A stretch of DNA of 64,000 nucleotides, taken from assembly GCF_040782645.1 (NCBI RefSeq), contig NZ_CP160403.1, forward strand, positions 7,351,001 to 7,415,000, read 5' to 3'. The DNA comes from Streptomyces sp. HUAS ZL42 (GTDB lineage: Bacteria; Actinomycetota; Actinomycetes; Streptomycetales; Streptomycetaceae). The position numbers were made by a program, and so were the translations under genes. Below are positions 1-10,779 of the stretch, one piece after another. Position 1 is the stretch's first letter; each line of letters starts with the position of its first letter. The notes beneath the pieces are model-generated. The model saw only the letters and a list, made by a program, of their open reading frames with translations, had not been told where the DNA came from and ran no database searches.

Positions 1-111
1 GCCCCCGGCCCGGGGGATCCACCCGTTGTCATGATCTGACGCTAGGCCGCCGGGTCGCCCCGGAGCAACGGTGCCGCCTACGGTGTCTCGGTCCTTTCGT
101 CTTTCGCCGGC

Positions 112-600
112 TCAGCCCGCACCGCGCATGCGGCTCTCGTCGCTGGGATTCACGTCCCGCAGCAGGCAGGTCAGGCGGGCGCTGCACACGCGCTTGCCGG
201 CCTCGTCGCTGATCACGATCTCGTACGTCGCCGTGGTGCGCCCGCGGTGCACGGGCGTGGCCACGCCGGTGACCAGGCCGGAGCGGACACCGCGGTGGTG
301 GGTGCAGTTGAGGTCGACTCCGACGGCGATCTTGGAGCTGCCGGCGTGCAGCATGGAGCCGACCGAGCCGAGGGTCTCGGCGAGGACGGCGGACGCGCCA
401 CCGTGCAGCAGCCCGTACGGCTGGGTGTTCCCCTCCACCGGCATCGTCCCGACGACCCGCTCCGCGGACGCCTCGACGATCTGCACGCCCATGCGCGTGC
501 CGAGGTGCCCTGCGGAGAACAGTGCCGGCAGGTCGACGCCGAGCGCCGCGTACTCGTCGATGACCTCTTGTGGGAACTTCACGTGCTGCTGTTCACCCAT
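112..600 (-). CDS. PaaI-type hotdog-fold thioesterase
   Basis: 162-aa protein of the PaaI/YdiI acyl-CoA thioesterase family, expected to hydrolyse acyl- or aryl-CoA thioesters in the cytoplasm. The family core is visible: an N-terminal helix region, then the motif PYGLLHGGASAVLAE (about residues 61-75) that holds the hotdog helix and catalytic region, followed by DLNCTHHRGVRSG (about 96-108). The length is normal. The ATG at 600 is preceded by GGAG about 9 nt away. It lies upstream of the divergent-free minus-strand oxidoreductase gene, with 54 nt between them. The substrate cannot be told from sequence. Confidence 0.85.
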   Translation of the reverse strand: MGEQQHVKFPQEVIDEYAALGVDLPALFSAGHLGTRMGVQIVEASAERVVGTMPVEGNTQPYGLLHGGASAVLAETLGSVGSMLHAGSSKIAVGVDLNCTHHRGVRSGLVTGVATPVHRGRTTATYEIVISDEAGKRVCSARLTCLLRDVNPSDESRMRGAG

Positions 601-654
601 GGGGCCCGGCTCCGTTCGTGGTGCTCAGTCGGTACTCGTCGACTGAGCAAACGC

Positions 655-2934
<2,280 letters not shown>

Positions 2935-3059
2935 CGCGCACTCTCCTTCACACACCGCACTGTGTCCTGCCGGGGGAGCCCCGGATCTCCGCTGTCCCGA
3001 TCCTCGCACGGGCCGGTGACAGCGCTCCCGGCCGGGCGGAAGAGGGAGGGCAGCACCGA

Positions 3060-3082
3060 CTGTCAGTGGCTCGTGGCAGGAT
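3060..3082 (+). promoter_or_regulatory. RecA-independent DNA-damage promoter (PafBC-type) of polA
   Basis: CTGTCAGTG at 3060-3068, eight bases, then CAGGAT at 3077-3082. This matches the actinobacterial RecA-NDp motif (tTGTCRGTG-N8-tAGGnT), known to be bound by the PafBC activator after DNA damage. The -10 element ends 7 nt before GTG 3090, so the transcript would be leaderless. The same geometry is seen at uvrB and ogt in this window. Confidence 0.75.
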
Positions 3083-3089
3083 CGGGGGC

Positions 3090-5816
3090 GTGGCAGAGAC
3101 AGCATCGAAGAAGACCGACAACACCTCCGGCGGCAGCCGCCCGCGCCTGATGCTCATGGACGGGCACTCACTGGCCTACCGTGCGTTCTTCGCGCTGCCC
3201 GCGGAGAACTTCACGACCGCGACGGGTCAGCCGACGAACGCGATCTACGGCTTCGCGTCGATGCTGGCGAACACGCTGCGCGACGAGGCGCCCACCCACT
3301 TCGCGGTGGCCTTCGACGTCTCCCGCAAGACCTGGCGCTCCGAGGAGTTCACGGAGTACAAGGCGAACCGCTCCAAGACCCCGGACGAGTTCAAGGGCCA
3401 GGTCGAGCTGATCGGCGAACTGCTCGACTCGATGCACGCACAGCGCTTCGCGGTCGACGGATACGAGGCGGACGACGTCATCGCCACGCTCGCCACGCAG
3501 GCGGAGGCCGAGGGCTTCGAGGTGCTGATCGTCACCGGCGACCGGGACTCCTTCCAGCTGGTCACCGAGCACACCACGGTGCTGTATCCGACGAAGGGCG
3601 TCTCCGAACTGACCCGGTTCACCCCGGAGAAGGTTTTCGAGAAGTACGGATTGACGCCCGCGCAGTACCCCGACTTCGCGGCCCTGCGCGGAGACCCCTC
3701 CGACAACCTCCCCGGCATCCCCGGCGTCGGCGAGAAGACCGCCGCGAAGTGGATCAACCAGTTCGGTTCGTTCGCGGACCTCGTGGAGCGCGTCGACGAG
3801 GTCAAGGGCAAGGCCGGGCAGAACCTGCGCGACCACCTGGAGGCGGTCAAGCTCAACCGTCGGCTCACCGAGCTGGAGCGGCAGGTGGAGCTGCCCAGGA
3901 CGGTCGCCGACCTGGAGCGGGCGGCGTACGACCGCAAGGCCGTCGCGATGGTCCTGGACACCCTGGAGATCCGCAACCCGTCCCTGCGTGAGCGTCTGTT
4001 CGCCGTCGACCCCGGGGCCGAGGAGGCCGAGTCGACCCCCATCACGACGGACGGCGTGGAACTGGACGGCACCGTGCTGGGCACCGGCGAGCTGGCCGGC
4101 TGGCTCGCCGAGCACGGCACGGGGACGCTCGGCGTCGCCACCGTCGACACCTGGGCACTGGGCACCGGCTCGGTCGCCGAGATCGCGCTCGCCGCGTCCG
4201 GGGGAGCGGCCGCCTGGTTCGACCCCTCCCAGCTGGACGAGGCGGACGAGACGGCGTTCGCGGCCTGGCTCGCCGATGCGGACGGTGCCAAGGTCCTGCA
4301 CAACGCCAAGGGCGCGATGCGCGTCTTCGCCGAGCACGGCTGGAGCGTCGCCGGCGTGCGCATGGACACCGCCCTCGCCGCCTACCTGGTCAAGCCGGGC
4401 CGCCGCTCCTTCGACCTGGACGCGCTGTCCCTGGAGTACCTGGGCAGGGAGCTGGCCCCGGCCGCCGCGGCCGACGGCCAGCTCGCGTTCGGCACGGACG
4501 ACGGGGCGGAGGCCGAGGCCCTGATGATCCAGGCCCGGGCGGTCCTCGACCTGGGCGAGGCCTTCGAGAGCAAGCTCCAGGAGGTCGGCGCGTCCGACCT
4601 CCTGCGCGACATGGAGCTGCCCACCTCCGCCCTGCTGGCCCGTATGGAGCGCCACGGCATCGCCGCCGACCGGCCCCACCTGGAGGCCATGGAGCAGATG
4701 TTCGCGGGCGCCGTTCAGCAGGCGGTGAAGGAGGCCCACGCGGCGGCCGGGCACGAGTTCAACCTGGGCTCGCCCAAGCAGCTCCAGGAAGTCCTCTTCG
4801 GCGAACTCGCCCTGCCCAGGACGAAGAAGACCAAGACCGGCTACACCACCGACGCCGACGCCCTGGCCTGGCTCGCCACCCAGACCGACAACGAACTGCC
4901 GGTGATCATGCTCCGCCACCGTGAACAGGCGAAGCTCCGCGTCACCGTCGAGGGCCTGATCAAGACGATCGCGACGGACGGCCGCATCCACACCACCTTC
5001 AACCAGACCGTCGCCGCGACGGGCCGCCTGTCGTCGACGGACCCGAACCTGCAGAACATCCCCGTCCGCACGGACGAGGGCCGGGCGATCCGCCGCGGCT
5101 TCGTGGTCGGCGAGGGCTTCGAATCCCTCATGACAGCGGACTACAGCCAGATCGAACTGCGTGTCATGGCCCACCTCTCCGAGGACGCGGGCCTGACCGA
5201 GGCGTTCACCTCGGGTGAGGACCTGCACACCACGGCGGCGTCACAGGTGTTCGCGGTCGAGCCCACCGCGGTGGACGCGGAGATGCGCCGCAAGATCAAG
5301 GCGATGTCCTACGGCCTCGCCTACGGGCTGTCCGCCTTCGGCCTCTCCCAGCAGCTGAACATCGAGGCGGCCGAGGCACGCGCCCTGATGGACGCGTACT
5401 TCGAGCGCTTCGGCGGCGTACGGGACTATCTGCGCCGGGTCGTGGACGAGGCGCGCGCGACGGGCTACACGGAGACCCTCTTCGGCCGCCGCCGCTACCT
5501 GCCCGACCTCAACAGCGACAACCGCCAGCGCCGGGAGATGGCCGAGCGCATGGCCCTCAACGCCCCCATCCAGGGCACGGCGGCGGACATCGTCAAGATC
5601 GCCATGCTCAACGTCGACCGCGCCCTGCGCCAGGCGAACCTCGACTCCCGCATGCTCCTGCAGGTGCACGACGAAATCGTCCTGGAGATCGCCCCCGGCG
5701 AGCGGGAGACAGCGGAGGAACTCGTCCGCCGCGAAATGGCCGCCGCCGTTCACCTCAGGGTCCCGCTGGGCGTCTCGGTGGGCGTGGGCCCGGACTGGGA
5801 GTCGGCAGCGCACTAG
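3090..5816 (+). CDS. polA: DNA polymerase I
   Basis: 908-aa family A DNA polymerase that fills gaps in replication and excision repair. N-terminal 5' nuclease domain: DGHSLAYRAFF, GYEADDVIATLA, VTGDRDSFQLV and the H3TH segment SDNLPGIPGVGEKTA. The middle 3'-5' exonuclease-like region (about 310-480) lacks the usual acidic catalytic motif (VATVDTWALG where DTET is expected), as is usual in actinobacteria. Polymerase domain: ATGRLSSTDPNLQNIPVR, motif A TADYSQIELRVMAHL, motif B RRKIKAMSYGLAYG, motif C LLQVHDEIVLEI. GTG 3090 is chosen over the upstream ATG 3066 because the damage-type promoter -10 element ends at 3082, which would exclude the upstream ATG from the mRNA. A strong hairpin follows the gene. 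Confidence 0.97.
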   Translation: MAETASKKTDNTSGGSRPRLMLMDGHSLAYRAFFALPAENFTTATGQPTNAIYGFASMLANTLRDEAPTHFAVAFDVSRKTWRSEEFTEYKANRSKTPDEFKGQVELIGELLDSMHAQRFAVDGYEADDVIATLATQAEAEGFEVLIVTGDRDSFQLVTEHTTVLYPTKGVSELTRFTPEKVFEKYGLTPAQYPDFAALRGDPSDNLPGIPGVGEKTAAKWINQFGSFADLVERVDEVKGKAGQNLRDHLEAVKLNRRLTELERQVELPRTVADLERAAYDRKAVAMVLDTLEIRNPSLRERLFAVDPGAEEAESTPITTDGVELDGTVLGTGELAGWLAEHGTGTLGVATVDTWALGTGSVAEIALAASGGAAAWFDPSQLDEADETAFAAWLADADGAKVLHNAKGAMRVFAEHGWSVAGVRMDTALAAYLVKPGRRSFDLDALSLEYLGRELAPAAAADGQLAFGTDDGAEAEALMIQARAVLDLGEAFESKLQEVGASDLLRDMELPTSALLARMERHGIAADRPHLEAMEQMFAGAVQQAVKEAHAAAGHEFNLGSPKQLQEVLFGELALPRTKKTKTGYTTDADALAWLATQTDNELPVIMLRHREQAKLRVTVEGLIKTIATDGRIHTTFNQTVAATGRLSSTDPNLQNIPVRTDEGRAIRRGFVVGEGFESLMTADYSQIELRVMAHLSEDAGLTEAFTSGEDLHTTAASQVFAVEPTAVDAEMRRKIKAMSYGLAYGLSAFGLSQQLNIEAAEARALMDAYFERFGGVRDYLRRVVDEARATGYTETLFGRRRYLPDLNSDNRQRREMAERMALNAPIQGTAADIVKIAMLNVDRALRQANLDSRMLLQVHDEIVLEIAPGERETAEELVRREMAAAVHLRVPLGVSVGVGPDWESAAH

Positions 5817-5825
5817 CCTCCGGCG

Positions 5826-5865
5826 GCGGAGCGGGCGGGGCATTTTCAGCGCCCGCCCGCTCCGC
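5826..5865 (+). terminator. Hairpin terminator after polA
   Basis: A 14-bp perfect stem, GCGGAGCGGGCGGG (5826-5839) with CCCGCCCGCTCCGC (5852-5865), loop of 12 nt containing TTTT. It starts 10 nt after the polA stop. There is no downstream U-tract, as is common for Streptomyces terminators. Confidence 0.75.
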
Positions 5866-5930
5866 AGCGCCCTCCCCCCAACGGCGAGCAACCACGACGG
5901 CGCTTTCCGGCGGTGCCGAACCTCCGCAAC

Positions 5931-6066
5931 CCCGCAACCGCCGCCCCACCGGCACAACCCGCAACCGCCGCCCCACCCGCAACCGCCGCCCCACCCGCAC
6001 AACCCGCAGCCTCCGCCCCACCGGCACAATCCGCAACACCGTCCCACCCGCAACCGCCGCCCCACC
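5931..6066 (+). repeat. C-rich direct repeats between polA and the next gene
   Basis: The 20-mer CCCGCAACCGCCGCCCCACC occurs exactly at 5931, 5958, 5976 and 6047, with degenerate copies (spacers of the GCACAAC type) between. The array fills most of the 360-bp gap between polA and the next coding region. It gives Pro-rich reading frames on the plus strand and Gly/Cys/Trp-rich ones on the minus strand, which I take to be repeat artefacts. Confidence 0.85.
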
Positions 6067-6176
6067 CGCACAACCCGGAAATTACTCGCACAACCCCAGC
6101 CTCACCCCGCAGGGCCCTTCACCCACGTGGCCCCCGAGAAAAAGCCTCCGTCGCCCCGGCCCGCCAAGATGCCGCC

Positions 6177-6593
6177 ATGGGTATACGCATGCTCCACCGC
6201 CGGACGGCACACGCACGCGCCCAGGCCACGGCGATGGCAAACACGCAGCGCAACGCCAGTGCGGCCAGCTCCGCGCCGCTCCCCGCGGTACCGCCCTTCG
6301 CGCGCGGCGCCGCCACCGCCCGCATCCCCGTCACTCCCTTCGCCGCCATCCGCGGGGCCGTCGCCGGCCTCCGACGCGGTGCTGCCCGGCTCACGCGCCT
6401 CACACGCCGGGACGACACCGCCGTACGCCCCCACGAGATCACCGCCTGGCGGCTGTGGGCCGAGGCGGCGTACGACCGTCTCGTGCTGCTTCTCGGACGG
6501 CTGCGCAGAGCCCGGGCGGCACGCCCCCTCACCGTCTTCGTCGCGCCTGCCACGCCCCTCAGTGAGCGCCCGGCCGACTCCGCTCCGCGCTGA
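6177..6593 (+). CDS. Small basic hypothetical protein
   Basis: 138-aa protein starting MGIRMLHRRTAHARAQATAM; I do not recognise a family. It is rich in Ala and Arg, with a run of basic residues around AGLRRGAARLTRLTRR, then a conserved-looking helix ITAWRLWAEAAYDRLVLLLGRLRRARAA. The ATG at 6177 was preferred to the frame's extension to 5913 because the extension is only the C-rich repeat array. There is no strong ribosome site. Its last 35 bp overlap tail-to-tail with the DUF4184 gene. A coding role is likely from codon use but unproven. Confidence 0.5.
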   Translation: MGIRMLHRRTAHARAQATAMANTQRNASAASSAPLPAVPPFARGAATARIPVTPFAAIRGAVAGLRRGAARLTRLTRRDDTAVRPHEITAWRLWAEAAYDRLVLLLGRLRRARAARPLTVFVAPATPLSERPADSAPR

Positions 6594-7419
6594 GCTCCTC
6601 CGGCCGCCCGGCGACATCCCGGGCGGCCGGACGCCACACGCGCACGCCCACGGCGTACAGCAGCACCCCCAGCACCAGTCCCGCGCCCACCCCGAAGCAC
6701 AGCGTCGGAATCAGCTCCCAGGGCCTTGCCGAAGACCCCCACTCGTCCCACCACCGCGACGCCCGCTGTGCCGCCCCGAGCAGGACACAGCCGCCGATCA
6801 CCACCACGGCCGACCACCGGTCCCGCACCGACAGCGACGGCACGCCCACCGGCTCACCCGCCGGCACCCTCCGCAGCGCGTACACCAGGAACACGGCGAT
6901 CACGACCGCGGCGGCGGCCGAACCCCCGTACTGCAGGTACCAGTACAACGGTGAGCCCGCGATCTCCCGCTCCAGTACCGGGAACAGCCGCATGCCCCAC
7001 CGGTCGAAATGCGTGAACGCGTCCCAGACGACGTGCGTCAGCGCGCCCAGCGCGGCGGAGACGTACCACCGCAGCGCCACGGACGATTCCGCCCGCGCGC
7101 GCGGAGCACCGCAGCGCAGCAGGGTGGCCGTGCGCCGTTGACGGGACCGCGGCAGCAGGGCCACCAGCGGCTCGCGCACCAGCAGCCACAACCCGACCAG
7201 CGCCCAGGCGACGAGCACGTCCACCGTGAACACGCCCGGGAAGGAGTGGGTGACATCGCCGAACTCCATGGCCCCGGACAGAACGCTAGCCGCGAAATAG
7301 GTCATGTCGGGAGCAAAGGAACCCGCCACGAGCACCGACGGCACCAGGCGGCCCCGGCCGGTACCGTCGGCGCGTATCGCGGGCAGCACCGCGGCGGCAT
7401 GACTCAGAGTGAACGGCAA
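6559..7419 (-). CDS. DUF4184 family integral membrane protein
   Basis: 286-aa membrane protein of the DUF4184 family, function unknown. The start is a TTG at 7419 giving PFTLSHAAAVLP, the characteristic beginning of this family, with GGGGAG five bases upstream; longer starts to 7653 have no family similarity. Conserved features: GSFAPDMTYF, a region of histidines and acids in ALTHVVWDAFTHFDRWG (possible metal-binding), and several hydrophobic helices towards the C-terminus (AAAAVVIAVFLVYAL, VVVIGGCVLLGA, LCFGVGAGLVLGVLLYAVGV). Confidence 0.8.
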   Translation of the reverse strand: MPFTLSHAAAVLPAIRADGTGRGRLVPSVLVAGSFAPDMTYFAASVLSGAMEFGDVTHSFPGVFTVDVLVAWALVGLWLLVREPLVALLPRSRQRRTATLLRCGAPRARAESSVALRWYVSAALGALTHVVWDAFTHFDRWGMRLFPVLEREIAGSPLYWYLQYGGSAAAAVVIAVFLVYALRRVPAGEPVGVPSLSVRDRWSAVVVIGGCVLLGAAQRASRWWDEWGSSARPWELIPTLCFGVGAGLVLGVLLYAVGVRVWRPAARDVAGRPEELSAERSRPGAH

Positions 7420-7787
7420 CTGGGCTCCCCGTGGCGGACGTTGGCCGGACCCCCCCGACCGGTGATCAACGCTGCCCAGTATGCGGGACCCGCCCACTGT
7501 CGCAGATCCGTACGAACCATGTATGGCCAATCGGTGAAATTCGGGCACGAACCGCTGCCACTGCAAAGGAAGTTGTCGTAGGGTCACCTGGGTCACCGTG
7601 CCGGGCGGCACGGTCGAACAAGTGAGCAGAGCAAGACAGAACAATCGCGACAACGCATCTGGAACAACGTAAACGCGCGAAGCGAGCGCCCCACGAGGGC
7701 AACCCGCCCCGCGCGTCGATCGTCACAACAGGGCGGGCACAGCAGACAGAGACGGGCGCTCGGGCGTCCACGGGAGGGGTTCACTCT
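7420..7787. other. Divergent intergenic region, 368 bp
   Basis: Region between the DUF4184 gene and the transglycosylase gene. It should hold both promoters and a long 5' leader. I looked for the c-di-AMP (ydaO-type) riboswitch often found upstream of Streptomyces cell-wall hydrolases and could not recognise its conserved blocks. A ribosome site GGGAGGGG precedes 7788. Nothing else is supportable. Confidence 0.5.
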
Positions 7788-9485
7788 ATGTCGGCGCATT
7801 TCGGCAGGAGGCTGCGCAAGGGGGCGGTCACCACCGCCGTGGCCGCAGCGGCGGTCGCGGCTCTGTCCGCGTCCCAGGCTCCGGGGGTCACGACCGACGA
7901 CCAGGGCAGATCGACCGCCGCCGACGCGCAGTCCTCCCCGGACGCGAACACCGACGACAGCGCCACCGGCAACTCGCCGTACTACACGGACCTGCCGCCG
8001 CTGAACAGCCCGAACCCCGCGCCGAGCGCGAGCACCACCCCGACCGGCACCGGCGAGTCCGAGGCGGGCATCCCCGCGACCGTCCTCGACGCCTACAAGA
8101 AGGCCGCGGCCGAACTGGGCACTTCCAAGCCCGGCTGCAACCTGCCCTGGGAACTCCTCGCCGCCATCGGCAAGGTGGAGTCGGGCCAGGCCCGCGGCGG
8201 CCGCGTGGACGCGAACGGCACCACCCTCTCGCCGATCCTCGGTCCCGTCCTCAACGGCAACGGCTTCGCGAACATCAGCGACACCGACAACGGTGCCTAC
8301 GACGGCGACGCCACCTACGACCGTGCCGTGGGCCCCATGCAGTTCATCCCCTCCACCTGGGCATGGGCCGGCCGCGACGGCAACGGCGACGGCAAGAAGG
8401 ACCCCAACAACATCTACGACGCCGCGCTCGCCGCCGGCCACTACCTGTGCCGCTACGGCTGGGACCTGTCCACCCAGGCCGACCTGAACCGCGCGATCCT
8501 CAGCTACAACAACTCGCAGGACTACCTGAACACGGTCCTGTCGTGGCTGGAGTACTACCGCAAGGGCACCCACGAGATCCCGGACGGCACCGGCAGCCTC
8601 CCGTCGAACCGCAGCGACGACAACACCGGCGGCGGGGCCTCCCCCTCGCCCACGCCGTCGCCCACGAAGCCGCCGACGTCCTCGCCGAGCCCCAGCCCGA
8701 GCCCGTCCACGCCGAGCAACCCCGGCCCGAGCACGCCCGGCACCCCCGCCCCGACGCCCACCGACACGGTGGACCACCTCGAGGACGCGGGCACGGCGAC
8801 GCTCACCGCCATGGCGGGCGACGCGTTCACCGAGAAGATCAGCACCCGCGCCGAGACCGAGGCCGGCAAAGCCGTCAGCAAGGTCAGGGTCCGCTTCACC
8901 ATCCTCGGCGACACCGACGCCACCTTCGCCGGTGGCGAGACCATCGCGACGATGGTCACCAACAGCTCCGGCGTCGCCGTCGCCCCCGCGCTCCAGGCGG
9001 GCGAGAAGACCGGCACGTTCACGGTCCGCGCCGTGGTCGTCGGCCGTACGATCCCCGGCCTCGACTACACCGCCACCGTCACCGACCGCGCCGCCGACAC
9101 CCTCGCCCGCACCAGCGACACCGCGCTGACCTGCACCCCGGGCGGCGAGTTCGCCGACCAGGTCCAGGTGAAGGCCACCTACAAGGGCGCCGTCGCGGAC
9201 AAGGTCGCGGCCACGGCCACGCTCGTCAAGTCGGCGGACGACGCGACCGTGAACGACAAGGGCCCCTACTTCAAGGACGCGAACGGCAACCCCGTCCGCA
9301 CTCTGACGGACCTGCAGACCGACGCGAACGGCCTGCTCACGCTGTCGAAGCTGTACGCGGACGACACCACCGGCACGTTCCTGCTCCGCATCACCACCAC
9401 GGGCGGGGCGACGCTGACGGTCGAGCTGACCGTCGCGGCGGCCGAGTCGTCGTCGCCGAGCCCGTCGGAGAGCCCCACCGCATAA
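7788..9485 (+). CDS. Secreted lytic transglycosylase with C-terminal beta domain
   Basis: 565-aa exported peptidoglycan hydrolase. A signal peptide occupies about residues 1-30 (RRLRKGAVTTAVAAAAVAAL). The lytic transglycosylase domain (about 95-265, MltB/SLT-like) has CNLPWELLAAIGKVESGQ with catalytic Glu131, GPMQFIPSTWA and CRYGWDLSTQADLNRAILSYN. A Ser/Pro/Thr linker follows (about 283-325), then a beta-rich Ig/adhesin-like region (about 330-555) with two repeats of TLTAMAGD / ALTCTPGG type. It should cleave glycan strands at the cell surface, perhaps during growth or germination. The ribosome site GGGAGGGG supports ATG 7788. A strong terminator follows. Confidence 0.9.
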   Translation: MSAHFGRRLRKGAVTTAVAAAAVAALSASQAPGVTTDDQGRSTAADAQSSPDANTDDSATGNSPYYTDLPPLNSPNPAPSASTTPTGTGESEAGIPATVLDAYKKAAAELGTSKPGCNLPWELLAAIGKVESGQARGGRVDANGTTLSPILGPVLNGNGFANISDTDNGAYDGDATYDRAVGPMQFIPSTWAWAGRDGNGDGKKDPNNIYDAALAAGHYLCRYGWDLSTQADLNRAILSYNNSQDYLNTVLSWLEYYRKGTHEIPDGTGSLPSNRSDDNTGGGASPSPTPSPTKPPTSSPSPSPSPSTPSNPGPSTPGTPAPTPTDTVDHLEDAGTATLTAMAGDAFTEKISTRAETEAGKAVSKVRVRFTILGDTDATFAGGETIATMVTNSSGVAVAPALQAGEKTGTFTVRAVVVGRTIPGLDYTATVTDRAADTLARTSDTALTCTPGGEFADQVQVKATYKGAVADKVAATATLVKSADDATVNDKGPYFKDANGNPVRTLTDLQTDANGLLTLSKLYADDTTGTFLLRITTTGGATLTVELTVAAAESSSPSPSESPTA

Positions 9486-9498
9486 CCCGCCACACCAT

Positions 9499-9532
9499 GA
9501 CGGCGCCCCCTCCCGGAAGAGGGGGCGCCGTC
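9499..9532 (+). terminator. Hairpin terminator after the transglycosylase gene
   Basis: Perfect 14-bp stem GACGGCGCCCCCTC (9499-9512) with GAGGGGGCGCCGTC (9519-9532), loop CCGGAA. It begins 13 nt after the stop codon. Confidence 0.85.
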
Positions 9533-9626
9533 GTCGTGTGCAACGTGTTCTCATCTCGCCCGCCCGTTGCTACCGTGCCGAGCTGACGACCTATCAGTTC
9601 CTGCGGCTGTCCGCCGGGAGGCCCGC

Positions 9627-9761
9627 ATGCGTGCCCTGATCGCCGCCGCCACCGGTCTCGCCGTCGCGCTCGCCCTGGTGTTCACCCTCACGGCCCTGGG
9701 CTCACCGACCGGCAAGACGTCACCGAAACCGCTGCTGACGACGGTGCCCGCACACCCGTAA
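9627..9761 (+). CDS. Short membrane peptide (SPW_0924-like)
   Basis: 44-aa peptide MRALIAAATGLAVALALVF..., one hydrophobic segment (about 3-23) followed by a short Pro/Thr-rich tail. It closely resembles, from memory, a family of conserved 44-aa Streptomyces peptides called SPW_0924; role unknown. GGGAGG at 9616-9621 is well spaced before ATG 9627. It sits 25 nt ahead of the DUF3068 gene, probably in one operon. Confidence 0.7.
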   Translation: MRALIAAATGLAVALALVFTLTALGSPTGKTSPKPLLTTVPAHP

Positions 9762-9786
9762 CCACCCGTCCGGGACGGAGGCCGAG

Positions 9787-10779
9787 ATGCGCCGCAAGAC
9801 CAGCCTGATCCTGCTCGCCCTCGCCGTGTTCTTCGCGACGCTGTCCCCGATGCTGCGCTGGTACGCCTTCCCGCGCCTGGCCAAGATCCCGGCGAACCAG
9901 TACCAGGACATGGTCCTCGAGGCGAAGAACGCCACCCTCCTCGACTACGGCACGATGACCGCCCGCAAGGTCCCCAAGGTCACCATCGTGCAGACCCTCA
10001 AGGGCAATGTGGAGGCCTCCGAGAAGATCGAGAGGACGGCGGGCCGAGACGTGGTCGTGTGGGACGGGCTGTCCTACGTCCAGGGCCCCGACGGCAAGAT
10101 GGTCTCCAGAATCCCCGAGCGTTACATCTTCGACGCCCACAGCCAGGAACCCGTCCACGCCACCGGCGAGATGGTCGACGGCGACCCGGTGAAACGGGAG
10201 GGCATCGAGTTCAAGTGGCCGTTCCTCACGGAGAAGAGGGACTACGAGTACTTCGACGCCCAGGCCCGCGTGACGGCCCCCATCCACTACAAGGGCACCC
10301 GGAACTTCCGCGGCGTCGAGGTCTACTACTTCGAGCAGACCATCCCCTGGACCAAGGTGCCGTTCCCCAGGACCATGCCCGTCCAGGGCATCACCCGGGA
10401 GTCGGTCGCCAAGACCGGCACCACCCGCTGGTACACCACCGTCCGCAGGTTCTGGGTCGAACCGCTCACCGGCGCCCCCGTGTACGGCGAGGAGATCCAC
10501 CAGGAGGAACTGCGCGGTGGCACCCTGCTCGGCGGCCGCGAGAAGGTCACGGCGTTCGCCGGCCACGTGAAGATGCGCGAGGACTACATCGAGCACACGG
10601 TGGCCCTGGTCAAGTCGAACCGCACCCTCGTCCTGCTGATGACGTCGTACCTGCCGTGGGGCTTCCTGGTCCTCGGCTCCCTGCTGCTGGCCCTTTCGCT
10701 GTACCTCGAGGCGCGCGGCCGGCGCCCGGCCGACCCGGCGCCCACTCGATCCACGGAAGCCGAACCGGTCACCGCCTGA
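9787..10779 (+). CDS. DUF3068 domain protein
   Basis: 330-aa membrane-anchored protein of the DUF3068 family, which NCBI also groups with PorA-like actinobacterial proteins; function unknown. An N-terminal transmembrane segment (KTSLILLALAVFFATLSPML), a long extracytoplasmic domain (about 30-275) and a C-terminal transmembrane helix (LVLLMTSYLPWGFLVLGSLL) followed by a short basic/Pro tail. GGACGGAGG precedes ATG 9787. The end overlaps by 11 bp with the convergent hrpB gene. Confidence 0.85.
   Translation: MRRKTSLILLALAVFFATLSPMLRWYAFPRLAKIPANQYQDMVLEAKNATLLDYGTMTARKVPKVTIVQTLKGNVEASEKIERTAGRDVVVWDGLSYVQGPDGKMVSRIPERYIFDAHSQEPVHATGEMVDGDPVKREGIEFKWPFLTEKRDYEYFDAQARVTAPIHYKGTRNFRGVEVYYFEQTIPWTKVPFPRTMPVQGITRESVAKTGTTRWYTTVRRFWVEPLTGAPVYGEEIHQEELRGGTLLGGREKVTAFAGHVKMREDYIEHTVALVKSNRTLVLLMTSYLPWGFLVLGSLLLALSLYLEARGRRPADPAPTRSTEAEPVTA

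Noticed and set aside
1..32. A minus-strand ATG at 32 with an open frame running off the window edge.
   Set aside because: Only about ten codons are visible, with no ribosome site; too little to support a partial gene.
5241..6071. Minus-strand Gly/Cys/Trp-rich open frame over the C-rich repeats and the end of polA.
   Set aside because: Its striking composition is produced by the direct repeats and the rest is antisense to polA.
7420..7787. Possible c-di-AMP riboswitch upstream of the transglycosylase gene.
   Set aside because: The conserved blocks of the ydaO-type element could not be recognised.
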